Of a stretch of DNA of 64,000 nucleotides, positions 24,323 through 34,958 are shown in pieces; positions within the stretch are counted from its first letter, which is position 1; each line of letters starts with the position of its first letter. A program made the position numbers and the translations under genes. A model generated the notes under the pieces. That model ran no database searches. It had not been told where the DNA came from and saw nothing but the letters and a program-made list of their open reading frames with translations. Source of the DNA: Gaeumannomyces sp. JS-464 (Eukaryota > Ascomycota > Sordariomycetes > Magnaporthales > Magnaporthaceae); contig NGZR01000001.1 of assembly GCA_002197995.1 (NCBI GenBank), forward strand, positions 11,179,501 to 11,243,500, written 5' to 3'.

Positions 24323-27300
24323 ATGTCCGCCCACGCAGGTTTCTCACCCGAGTTTGATCTAGTCGACTCCGACGACGGACTGGGCCAATCGCCCCTCGCA
24401 TATTTAGAATTCATCAACAGCGAAGATCCAGACGCACTCCAGCCATATGACGCCTCGCGGGTGGCCGACCAAAAGCCCTGCTGACCCCGGGGCCGAACCC
24501 GCCACCGCCCTTGTCCAACTCGGCGAGCTCCCCCGAGTCGCCCAGCTCCGCGTTCCCGGACTCATCCTCCGACTCGTCCTCGTCCAAGCAGACGGCGAGC
24601 TCCGCCTCGACCAAGACCGGCTTCGCGACGGGCGACGAAATGATGACGGATGCTCTGGACCTCAACCACGAATGGAAAGTCGAGGACCTCGTCCACACCG
24701 ACGACGACGTCAACAACAGCTTCGCTCCCGACGGAACCATAAACCCGCTATCTATCGGCAACCCATTCGCCCTCGATTCCTCTGTCAATGCCAACTTTGA
24801 GTTCAACAGCCCCGCGAGCACACCAAGTCCCTTCTCAAACGGGCCCTCCGAAGCCCCTGCTCCATCGCGGCAGTCCCATGGCGGCAGCGCCGGCTCCTCC
24901 GCCAAGGCTCCCAAGCATGGGAAGCTAGCTTCCCCAGGCGTGAGGCATAGCAGCACTCGGGGCCACTCTAAGGGCATGTCGGTAAGTGCTATGTGATATT
25001 GCCGTCGCCTGCAATCCGCGGACGGATGGCGGCGCTCTAGGGGCATCATCCAGCTGCTAGAGATGCACTGCTGACGTCGATATGCAGCAATATTCACTGA
25101 CCCAATCCATGAATGGTCTCCAGACCAATGGGTCGAGGGAGGTCTCGCCCTCGTCGAACATGGTCTTCAGCCAAGGCTCATCGCCCTCGGCCGTGTTTAA
25201 TAACTCGCCGTCCCCGACCGCGACGATGGACTTTATGAACGCCAGTATGGGCATCGCGAGTGATGGCGCGCTTTTCACCAGCGGTTTTTCGTTTGCCAAT
25301 GGGCTCCCAGGAACCCCTGGGCAGCCTAATCCTCCGGCCCTGTTTGGTAACCACGGCCTCCCCATAGGCTTCCCCGGCTTCCCGCTGTGCCCCCAGCCTG
25401 TCTACAGCGGCAGCCCCCCCTGCCGCCTGATCATCAACCAAACGCCGCTTAAGTCGCGCGTCGAGACCCAGATTCCCGTTAAGCTGAAGCTCTCACCGTT
25501 GCCGCCTGGGATCAAGAGGCTTCACCTCCCTCGGCACACGATATCAAAACCCAAGCTCATCGCCAAGCCCCGCCCGGACAGATCCCCTGACATGCTGGAG
25601 CTCTCCGTCATGCTTGTCTGCACTAGCGCGATGCAGAACGCGGAGTTGTACCAGCGTGCCTGTACCCGTGCTGCGGCGGCGGCGATTTCTCCGGCGCAGT
25701 CAGCTGACCGTAAGCCGGAGGGCGAGGAGGATGAGATCAAGCCGCAAGACGGAGGCGAGGTGCATATATGCAGTGGATGCATCACGCGCGAGCGGAAACG
25801 CGCGGCCCGGAAAAAAGCCAAGAAGCCCGAGGAGGAGGAGAACTGGACCCGAGACGAGCGCCGCCGCGTAGTTGTTTTCAACACGCACGAGGTCAAGGAG
25901 TGGCAGGATGCCAACGCTAGCGGGCCCAACGCCACGCCGGCGGGCCATTTTATCACCGAGGGCATCATCGACGCTCCGATGCGTATAGCATGTTATTGTC
26001 GACACCATGGCGAGAAGGGCGGGTTCCGCGTCATATTTCACCATCAAGGACCATGCAGACACATCATTGCCCAGCAGCTATCCGAATCCATCATGATAAC
26101 CGACGACCACAAGACCCACACGGGCCCTCCCGCGCCTGCAGCGCCGGCTGCGGGGACTATCACGACGACCGCTTCGAATTCCGAGACGTCATTGCTGCCG
26201 GGAGGTGTTGCCCAGTCGCCCGCCGACTCGAACATACTAAGCCCCGGGGCGAGGCCGTTCCCCGCCCATCACCAGTCCGAATCTTCCCTGAAACGTAACG
26301 TCTCGGTCACGTTTCCCTCCTCGATCCCCCCCAACGCCGCCCAGGCCTCCGTATCTCATACTCCCCGCAACCTCTCGAGACCGGTTTCACCAAATGGCAA
26401 CTCGGGGCCAAGCGCTAAGAAGCGCAAGTCCAGCGGCGGCATGACCAAGGTGCCGTCGGGGCTCGCAATGACCAGACTCGAGACATCACAGTCACCGTCA
26501 GCAGCGAAGCCGCCTGGTGCTACCAACCAGCCGAACCCGGCCTTGTCCTCGGCCACTTCTCCCTTCACCCCTAACATGCCCTCCTTCCCAGTTTCGGCAG
26601 ACTCGCTGTTTGGACAGACCCCTGGCGGCGCAGCACAGGGCTTCAACCCAGGTCCCCCAACACCGAACAACAACGAGCAGGCGCTTTTCGCGACAGCCAA
26701 CGGCAACAAGCGAGCTGCGAGCGTGGACGACAGCTTGGCAATGACCCGATTGTACTCGGCGCCTGCGTCAGCGCATCCCAGCCGTGCCCCGAGCCCGAAC
26801 AATCTCAGGAATAGCGCGACTGCGATGCAGCAACAACAACAGCAGCAACAGCAACATGCGCAGCTGGAAAGGGCCCTCGTAAATGGCCTCTACACACTAC
26901 CGCTTCAAATGGCACAGCCCCGAGCGCCCATGTCGGTCATCCACAAGATCATCCCCAATGAGGGCCCCAAGTCCGGCGGTATCGAGGTCACCATTCTCGG
27001 TGGTGGGTTTTTCCAAGGCCTTGAGGTCATGTTCGGCGACCAGAAGGCGACGACGACGACATTCTGGGGCGAGAGCTCGCTGGTCTGCTTGCTGCCGCCG
27101 TCTCCTATATCCGGTGCTGTGTTGGTCACGTTCAAGCAGAACGGCCAACCAGCGGCGCAGGCCTTCACGTCTGCGAACAAGCAGCAGCCCGTGTTTAAGT
27201 ATGTGGATGACGATGAGCAGCAGCTGATGCGGACCGCCCTTTCGGTGCTCGGCCACAAGATGACGGGCAAGATAGAGGACGTGCGTGACGTGGCGAGGCG

Positions 27301-29091
27301 TATCATCGGAGGCGGCGACAACTCCAGCTGGGGCTCCTCGTCCGCCGGCGGCCAGGGTCCTGTCGGTGGCGGCGGCTTCAACGGGTTCTCATTCAGCGGC
27401 GCCACTTTGGAGTCGCAGCTCCTCAAGGTCCTGGATCTGATCGACCTGGACGACAGTACGCACAAGGCGCGACTGAACCTGCAGCGGCGCACAGGCCAGA
27501 CGATGCTGCATCTGGCCTGCTCGCTGGGGCTGCACCGGTTCGTGGCGGGTCTCCTGGCTAGGGGCGCCAACCCAGACGCGCGCGATAAGGGAGGCTACAC
27601 ACCCCTGCACCTCGCGGCGCTCAACAATCACCCCGAGATTGTGCGGCGCCTGATATACGCGGGCGCGGACCCGATAATCCGGACGCTGTCGGGTCTGACT
27701 GCGGCGGACTTGTCGCAGTCGCGTGAGGTGCTGAAGGCCATTCGGCGACTGGAGAGACACGTGCGGTCCAGGAGCGGCGGGTCTCTGCACAGTAGGGCCA
27801 GCAGCGCCACGTCACTACGGTCGCTTTGGGAGCCGCCTTCTGCACAGCCCGTGGCCAAGGAGTACTCGACTGAGGAGTCGGAGAGTTTGTCGTCATCTGG
27901 CGAGAGCCCAGAGTACTCGGAGATTGCAACCGAAGAGGAGGAAGGCGAGGTGGTGGACCAGGCTGGCGATGCATGGCTTGACATGAGGCGGCCAAGTTCG
28001 TCGTCTCGCGCTCCGGACGGGAGCAGACAACCGCTTCTGCAGCCTACAAACGCGCACGAGGACCCTGCAGGACCCGCGTCGCCCTCGGCAGCCATGATGG
28101 CGTTTAGGGAACAGGTCAGCGCGCAACTGCAGCATCTCCAGCAAGCCATGGCCCTGCACATGCCCACGCTGCCGCAGATGCCCAACTTCCCTGTCATGCC
28201 GCCACTGTCGGACTACCAGGGCTACCTGAACTCGGCCCCCGTGTTCCAGCGCATCTCGTCGCTGGTGCCCAACATTGGCGGGGGAGCCCGACCGGATTCT
28301 GCGGGTGAGCAGCAGCGGCCGACACAAGACGGCAAGTGGTGGGATCTCTCATCATTGGTCAACTCCTCGGCGCCGCCACCGGCGTACGAGGAAATCTTCC
28401 CTCAAAAAGACCAGGCGTCAGCAAGAGAGGCGGACTCGGGTCTGGAGACCAAGCAGGCGTCGGCGGCCATGGCAGCGGCCGAGGCAGAGGCGGATAGCAA
28501 ATGCGCGGTCATGTACGACAACGCAGCCGTTGCGTCCGAGGCCGAGTTGGAGGATGACGAGGCAGAGGCGGATAGCAAATGCGCGGTCATGTACGACAAC
28601 GCAGCCGTTGCGTCCGAGGCCGAGTTGGAGGATGACGAGGTTGAGGCGGAGTCGTCAACGACGGGCAGCAACACAACAACTGCCGGAGTTTCTGCAAATC
28701 GGGCCCAAGAACGCCATCACCAAGGAGCAGCAGGACAATCTAAGGCGGGCGCACGCCGAGAAGCGCAAGGGACTTCGGTCTGACCGGAACTTGTTCATGA
28801 TCTGGGTATGTTGTCTTCCTCCATGCCTTTGAAAGACGTTGGGGTGGAGTGTAATACGATACTAACGGACTTTGTAACCAAACAGATTCCCGTGCTACTC
28901 GTCGTGCTCTGCGCTACTCTGTATAGCAGAGTCCCGGCCGTCATCTCGGCCATATCCAAGCTGTTGCCTCCTGGGGGCGTGGCGGCAGGAAGCGTCGGTG
29001 GGGCGCTGAGCAGCTGCAGCAGCAGCAGCAGCAGCAGTCGATGGCTAGACTGCTGCAAGGTGGCGCCGAGCGTGCGCTTGAGGCCATGTGA
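24323..29091 (+). CDS. MGA2/SPT23-like membrane-tethered transcription factor (frame breaks)
   Basis: Family members sit in the ER membrane, are released by ubiquitin-dependent processing, and activate fatty-acid desaturase genes. The start MSAHAGFSPEFDLVDSDDG is acidic. The frame shifts by one missing base near 24455 and continues through Ser-rich sequence with ALDLNHEWKVEDLVHTDDDV. An intron at 24982-25087 (GTAAGT...GCAG) follows. Next come a conserved region (LKLSPLPPGIKRLHLPRHTI; MRIACYCRHHGEKGGFRVIF), a polyQ run, an IPT/TIG domain (VIHKIIPNEGPKSGGIEVTI, LGGGFFQGLEVMFG) and ankyrin repeats (GQTMLHLACSLGLHRFVAG, GGYTPLHLAALNNHPEIVRR). The C-terminus shifts frame near 28675 into LPEFLQIGPKNAITKEQQDN. 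An intron (28806-28885) precedes a predicted membrane segment, IPVLLVVLCATLYSRVPAVI. The final break near 29000 leads to a Gln-rich end and TGA at 29089. The domain order is diagnostic for this family. Confidence 0.88.
28481..28636 (+). repeat. Exact 78-bp tandem duplication inside the MGA2-like gene
   Basis: Two adjacent copies (28481-28558 and 28559-28636) are identical over 78 bases and stay in frame. Each adds 26 residues, including SKCAVMYDNAAVASEAELED. The duplication lies in the acidic linker between the ankyrin repeats and the membrane segment. The perfect identity implies a recent event or an assembly duplication. Confidence 0.93.
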
Positions 29092-29818
29092 AATGTGTGA
29101 TGGATCGCATTACTGTTTTCTTTTCTTATCGGAGCGGGAAGAATCAGGAGGGGCGACGGGGAAATGGGAGCGTGCGGTGCTCGTGGGTGGCGGATCTTTG
29201 TGAACTCAGCCGGTCGTCCTCTTTTTCTTTTCTTTCTCAAAGTCGGCCTCCCTTTGGCCTTATAAATAACCTTGTAACTTTTTCTTTATTTTTCATTTTC
29301 TTTCCACCACTGCACAAAGCTCACTTTATTCTATCTTCCCTCCTTGGTTTCGGCAGAAGCAGCACAAGCGCAGTTTTTTTATTACTCAGTATAGGTAACA
29401 TCAGCGCGCGATGGTTTATGCTCGGGTGTAGACATGTGGGAACGCGCCCTACGTTTTTTTTTTTTCTTATCATGGGTGTATCCATTATCTCCTTTTTATG
29501 TCACACTCATTTGTTATCGCAGAGTGCCTGATCTGAACATGACAAACACCAAGATCCCGAGATGGAACCCGGGAAGTTGGGAAGTGGGTAGGAATGGGAG
29601 AGAATCTAGGGTAGGTGTGAGAATGAGCAAGACTTGGGGTCGGGAATTTACTCATTTGATTGGAGCAATGTGTTGATCATATTAAATGTACCGTCTGGGA
29701 GCTGAATGGAGGCGAAAGTATGGGTACTAAAACTGGAAAAACATGCCGCACTTGATGCTTGAAAAGAAAAACGGCTTCGTCCAGGGGAAGCGGCAGCCAT
29801 TCAGGGCCCTCCGCCGGC
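29092..29818. other. Intergenic region
   Basis: This is the 3' flank of the MGA2-like gene, converging with the minus-strand gene at 29.8 kb. It is T-rich (29220-29340 and 29452-29467) and I see no gene in it. Confidence 0.5.
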
Positions 29819-30994
29819 CGCCCCCGACATGATGGCCATCTGCTGCACCCGGCGGCGGTCGACCTCCTTCTTCAGCATACACAACACGTCGTCACGGCCA
29901 GGACGGCCGCCATCTCGCGCTCGGCCTTGCCGCCGCCGCCGCCGCCTTCTTCGTCCCCGTCCCCATCCGCATCCTCATAGCCGCCACCGACCCCGCGGTC
30001 CCTGTAAACGCCTCCATCGCCGCGACCCTCCTCCCGAACGCGGCCACGTCGATAAACAGCCTGCCCCCGTTGCCGGCGTCGCTCGCCGTGCCCCCCGCGG
30101 CCCGGAGGCCCCCCGGGCCGCGCACCAGCTGCGCGACGACGGTGCGCTCCTCGGCCGCGCGGCGTCGGGCGCGCCGCCCGTGACGACGACGCTGCTGCTC
30201 GCGGCGCGCGGGTCGTGGAACACGCGCACGACGCGCTCCAGCACCAGCAGGCTGTCGACCGTTGTTGTTGCCGCCTTGCCGTCCCGCCGGCCGCCGTCGC
30301 CGCCATCTGGGCCGCGACCTCGGCGCGCTCCCGGCGCGGCGCGTACCGCCACTCGAACTCGCCGAGCCGGCGGGTCCGGAAGCGCTGCGCGCGCGTCAGG
30401 AGGCCGGCCGGCCGGACCTCGAACGCGTCCCAGCAGTCGTCGTCCGCCGTGTTGCTGCTGCTGCCAGATGAGGAGGTTGCTGCTGCCGCCGCCTCGGCGT
30501 GGTGGGCCACCGACGGCCCGTGGCCCGGGAGCCACAGGCGCACGCGCGGGGGCCGGCCCGGCCCGAAGCGGTACGTCGTGTCGCTCAGGACGGCCCCGCC
30601 GCCGCCGCCCTGGACGAGGCACGACGTGCCGCTGCCGCGCGAGCGGCGCAGCGAGACGTACGCGGGCGTGTCGCTGGAGGCGCCGCTGCTGCTGACGTCG
30701 TACACGGGGATCGGGTCCGGGCGGGTCGGCAGCGGCAGCGAGAGCCACGGCTTGCCGGCCGTCTCGATCTGCAGCTGCAGGACGTCGGGCGGGGATGATG
30801 GTGATGACGATGATGGCGGCGACGGGCCGGGCGTGTAGGCGGGCGGCGGGGCGAGGGCGTCGGCGTCCGGAGGAGGGGAGTCGGAGGGAGTAGCGCGGCG
30901 CGGCGCACAGGGGCTGCAGCTCGATGGGCTGGTGGTGGGCGGGTGCTGCCGCTGCCGGTGTGGTGTAAGACGGCGCAGAGAGTGTGCTGGTCAT
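29819..30994 (-). CDS. Conserved-looking protein of unknown function (frame breaks)
   Basis: I do not recognise a named family. The protein would start MTSTLSAPSYTTP at 30994. After a frame change near 30890 it runs through a Pro/Ser-rich stretch (LAPPPAYTPGPSPP) into a compact, beta-rich region: PIPVYDVSSSGASSDTPAYV, TTYRFGPGRPPRVRLWLPG, WDAFEVRPAGLLTRAQRFR and LGEFEWRYAPRRER. After another break it continues with DSLLVLERVVRVFHDPRA and SSSVVVTGG, then GNGGRLFIDVAAFGRRVAAM. It ends DDVLCMLKKEVDRRRVQQMA then TGA near 29819. At least three frame changes are needed. The order of hydrophobic strands and the basic C-terminal helix suggest one folded domain of about 300 residues. The gene could be a genuine protein damaged by sequencing indels or a recent pseudogene. 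Confidence 0.6.
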
Positions 30995-31894
30995 TTTTGT
31001 TGACGTCTGGATGATGGTCCTTTGCGTTGCTGTTATTGTTGGGAACTCTTCTTGTTGGTGTCTGGCTGGGCCGGTTTGTGAACGGTACTACCTAGAGCGT
31101 TGTCCTGTGAATATTCTGGGAGCTACTCTGGGGAGGGGTAGCAGCTCTCCTTGTGATATTTAACATCCCCTTCAAGCTATGCTTCGGTGGCTCAAAGAGG
31201 ATAGCTACAGAGGTGATGGAGGGCACCACATAGCGGGTACGTCACCCGATGGGGGACAATACGATGCATACGGTTGGTCCTAGGTCGCGTTGTGTGGCTG
31301 TCCATGCATTCGCAAGCAAAACAGAAACGCTACAGGCCGCAGCTGCTCGCCTCGTCCGCCCTTGGTTCAAATCCCGGCAGTGCATCACAGAAAAAGATGG
31401 CCGGAATTGATGCTAGTCGATTGCTGATCCCGAGGCATTCGCAGCATCTTCAGCCCAACTGACAGCGCATGCAGCAGACCAATAAGAATCGCGCATCTTT
31501 CAAATACTCTCCCAAAAAGGAAAGGCGGCAGAGACGCGGGCCCAATCAGACAAGCCCGATGGGGCACGAGGGCTGAGTCGGCCGTATTTCGTGTCGCAAC
31601 CTTTGCGAATGTACCCTGCCAAGCCTGCGAAAGACAAAGACGCCTAGGGAGCCATCTGGGAGGCTTGTGAAAGCCACGATAGGAGACAGTCTGCCCAGTG
31701 CGGCTGTGCCTTGGACGTCGCCACGCCTTGCTGCGCGGTTCGCGGAGCTCGGGACATTATTCAAGCATTGGGGTATCTACCTGTCATTATCACAGCACCC
31801 TTAGGGTGTTGGATCGAAAAATAATTGACAAAAAAAAAAAAAAAAAAAAGGTCTACACAGCGCCACAACATCCCAAACCCCTTGGCTCAACTAT
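30995..31894. other. Intergenic region between two minus-strand genes
   Basis: This holds the promoter side of the unknown-function gene and the 3' side of the first Zn2Cys6 gene. A run of 20 A lies at 31830-31849. I see no gene. Confidence 0.5.
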
Positions 31895-33649
31895 TCATGG
31901 TCGCCCAAAGAAACCCGGATCGAGCGTGATCTGAGTCTCGACCAGACGGGCCAGCGGTTATACGCCTGGTACTCGGGCGCCACCGCGCATTGAGATGCCG
32001 CAGCCACCTCGCAATCCCGTCCTCGAGCCCGTCCTGCCTCCTCTGCTGCAGGCATTGCTGCTTCGCCTCGGAGACGCGCATCTCAGCCTCGCTCACGGGC
32101 TTCATGACCATCTTGATGGCGATCCAGTGCGCCGCCAGCAGCGTGAACAGCTGGCTGTCCGGGTCGACGACGGCGCGGAACCGCTCGTGCGGAATCTGCA
32201 TCCACCAGCCGTAGTGCCTGGAGATGGCCTTGTACGCCCCAAACGGCGACACCAGCATCTGCTCCGCCATGGTGAGCAGGTGCGCGTGGTACTCGGCCGC
32301 GGCGGTGGGCCCACCACCCTTCCTCCCCACCTCCCCCGAGCGCCGCCACCAGCGGGGACAAGCCGCGGACGGCCACGACGGCGCCCTCGGCCCAGGCGCG
32401 GTTGATCATGGGCACCTGGTCGATGAGCGGCCTGAGCAGCGCGTCCTGCTCGTCCTCGACAAAGTTGCTAAACAGGAAGCGCGCGCCCTTGATGTACATC
32501 TGGATGGCCACGATGATGATGCCGCGGATGAAGGTCATGTACTCGGCCATGCCGTCGTCCAGCATGACCGACTGGAACGTCAACGCAAAGCACGTGGCCA
32601 TGAGCGCGTTGCCCTCATCCGAGGAGAAGGCGCCGCTGCCGCTGCCGCTGCTGCTGCTACCACTGCTGGTGCAGCCCCTGCCTGCTGCCGTGATCGCCGC
32701 GGCGAGTCTGCGAGCGCCTTTTTGACCGCCTTGATCGCCTTGAGGCGGTGCGACATGGCTGCTTCCACGAGGCTCGGGTCGCCTTGCATGAGGTCCGAGG
32801 CTGCGAGGCCTAGGACTGCATGCATCAGGTAATCGTACTTTTTGATATCCAATAAACGTCAGCGTCACGCGACCTTTTTTTGAAACCCATCAAAATTGGA
32901 CTCAGGGATTAGAGAGGACGTACTTCCTGTGACAGACAAGGCACCTCATGCGTCCAGATGCTGTCATTATTTAGAGGATGGTGGGGATAGCATCTGAATA
33001 GAAAGTGCTGGAAAAAGCGCATATCCTGAAGGGTAAAAATGGGTATCTGGTGCTGGGGCTGATGCACAACCTGCGGCACCGCGGGGTATTCGCACTTGAG
33101 ACCCGTCTTGACGCAGTGCCCGCAGGCCGGCCTGTTCTCTTGGCACTGGCGGTGGAGGGAGATAAGGACCTTGCGTCAGTTTTCTTCTACCGATCCGCGG
33201 GAGAGGGAGAGAAAGGTGGTTGGGCGCGTACCTTGATGCGCCGCCGCTTGCAGTTGAAGCAGCCTCTCCGCGACTTGGTGTGCCCCCGCCTTTCCAGCCG
33301 CTGCTTGGGCGGCGGCGACGACCGGTTGGTGCCGGAGCTGGTGTTGCGCCGCCCTGTCGCCCAGCGATGTCTGCGCACCAGAAGCAGCACAACGGCGCTG
33401 CGGCCACCGAGAGGAAGCGCCGACGGGGGCTAGCAGCGGGCCGGCTGGCTGTGGTCCGCCGCCGCGGCCTGCTGCTGTCGTCGTTGCCGTCAGCGCGGAG
33501 CTGGAGGGGTTAGAGGTCGAGCTCTCCTCGGCGAGGTAGTCGACGTCGTCATCGCCCTGGATGAAGTCGGCGTAGTCAAAGTCCTGCGGGCCAAAGTCGG
33601 CCGTGAGCAGGGACAAGGGTAGGCCGCCGGTCTGCTCGGTGAAATCCAT
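31895..33649 (-). CDS. Zn2Cys6 transcription factor A (frame breaks)
   Basis: The acidic N-terminus MDFTEQTGGLPLSL leads, after frame breaks near 33440, to a Zn2Cys6 binuclear cluster split by an intron: GCFNCKRRRIK, then CQENRPACGHCVKTGLKCEY. Exon 1 is 33649-33232, exon 2 is 33145-32924, and exon 3 starts at 32837. Both introns are 86 bases with GT...AG borders. Exon 2 continues with an aromatic region (FTLQDMRFFQHFLFR). Exon 3 has the fungal regulator middle region: YLMHAVLGLAASDLM, LMATCFALTFQSVM and FIRGIIIVAIQMYI. The C-terminus needs two more single-base corrections to read VAPEYQAYNRWPVW and then VETQITLDPGFFGRP, with TGA at 31895-31897. This ending and the HAVLGLAASDL motif resemble sterol-uptake-regulator-like factors (the UPC2-related group). 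The target genes are unknown. Confidence 0.85.
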
Positions 33650-34361
33650 TGGCGCGGGATCTTGAGGTCGTTTCTTGAGTGGCGTGATCGGGACGATCGA
33701 GTGAGGAGTCGTCGATTGACGGGGCGCGGTGGTCTAGTCGGTTTAGAAATGGCCGCTTTGATCCTTTCAATTCAGTATCTTGGTTCACCCAGCCTGTCTT
33801 CCGACGGCATCGCGATTTAAAGCTCATAAAATAACGGGGCATCAACCAAGATGCAGATGATAAGCAGCAAGTCCCCTAGACTGAATCACGTGGAGGCGAT
33901 GCAATTCTGCCCTCACCACCAGACCTGCTGCCATGTGTCGGCGGGCCGTTTTTGGCGGTGGCTGTGCCTAGCGAAGCCCATTTGTCCGGCATTCACAATG
34001 ACGATCTTTGCTGCAGCTCAGGTTCAGCTCGACCCCAGGCACCAATCCGGTCATTGTGGCCAAGACAACCACCGGTCGCTCGATCCGGCTCCTTCACCCG
34101 GGAAACAGCACATCTTTTGCGTGCCATTTGCAGAGGTACGACATGTCGGTCTGCCTTGAGGAAACCACCTGGGACCACGGGTCATCTTTTCCTCCAGGTG
34201 ATGCTGCGGTCGAAGCCCCAAAGGGATTTGGCCGCCTGTTGTGCCTGGACAGCTCGTCGGCGACAGCACTGCCCGCACCTCACTCATCCAATTGCCCACA
34301 CAAATGCGCAATACTGTATAGAGGAACCGATTGGGGCGTAAACCAGACACGTGCCAGATCC
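33650..34361. other. Intergenic region upstream of Zn2Cys6 factor A
   Basis: This is the likely promoter of factor A. I see no gene. The AT content rises around 33770-33860. Confidence 0.45.
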
Positions 34362-34958
34362 ACTTGCGCGGGCTAAAAGCGCCTGCTGGATCGGCCCTCG
34401 GGGATCAGCGCGGCGGGGCAATCTGTCGTTTTTCGAGCAATCTGTCGTTTTTCGAGCAATCTGTCGTTTTTTCGGGACATTTTTCCCCACCCAAATTAGC
34501 GGTAAATCAATGTACCCTCAAATCAGCGCATGAATCGCCCAACTGCATAAGGCCGGGGTTGGCTCCGCTGCCAAACCCCCGGATATGCAACTTGCCAACG
34601 CGTTTATTACTGCAAATACGTAAAAATGAAGCTATTCAGGCGAGGGTTAGGTCAATCAGCGCGTCTTTTTCGTCTTGATCAGGGCGATCAGCCGATCATA
34701 AACGCGCACGATTTCCCTTTATTAAAATCTACGCGTTTTTTCCTGTTGTTGCATCAAGCCCGTGCGTTATGCAGTTGGGCGATTCATGCGCTGATTTGAG
34801 GGTACATTGATTTACCGCTAATTTGGGTGGGGAAAAATGTCCCGAAAAAACGACAGATTGCTCGAAAAACGACAGATTGCTCGAAAAACGACAGATTGCC
34901 CCGCCGCGCTGAACCCCGGAGGGCCGTTTCAGAGCGGATGCTTTTAATCCGCGCAAGT
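34362..34958. mobile_element. Foldback (MITE-like) element with long inverted arms
   Basis: This 597-bp palindromic unit has a left arm at 34362-34550, a 216-bp centre at 34551-34766, and a right arm at 34767-34958. About 145 bases of each arm, from the GCGCGGCGGGGCAATCTG block inward, are perfect reverse complements. The outer 45 bases match only partly, but both ends begin ACTTGCGCGG. Each arm carries three tandem copies of a 19-20-base unit, CAATCTGTCGTTTTTCGAG, the third slightly altered. No convincing coding sequence lies inside, and I see no clear target-site duplication, so the exact ends are uncertain. The structure fits a non-autonomous foldback or MITE element that would depend on a transposase elsewhere. 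I do not recognise it as a named family. Confidence 0.85.
34409..34467 (+). repeat. Threefold 19-bp direct repeat in the foldback arm
   Basis: Three head-to-tail units of GCAATCTGTCGTTTTTCGA lie near the outer end of the perfect arm. They are mirrored in the right arm at about 34849-34899. Subterminal direct repeats of this kind often bind transposases, which is inference here. Confidence 0.8.

Noticed and set aside
31362..31385. B-box-like GGTTCAAATCC
   Set aside because: There is no matching acceptor stem or A-box upstream, and the T-stem has a mismatch.
34362..34958. Short basic open frames inside the foldback arms as a transposase
   Set aside because: They are only 65-80 codons, mirror images of each other, and encode the direct repeats. 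No catalytic motif is present.
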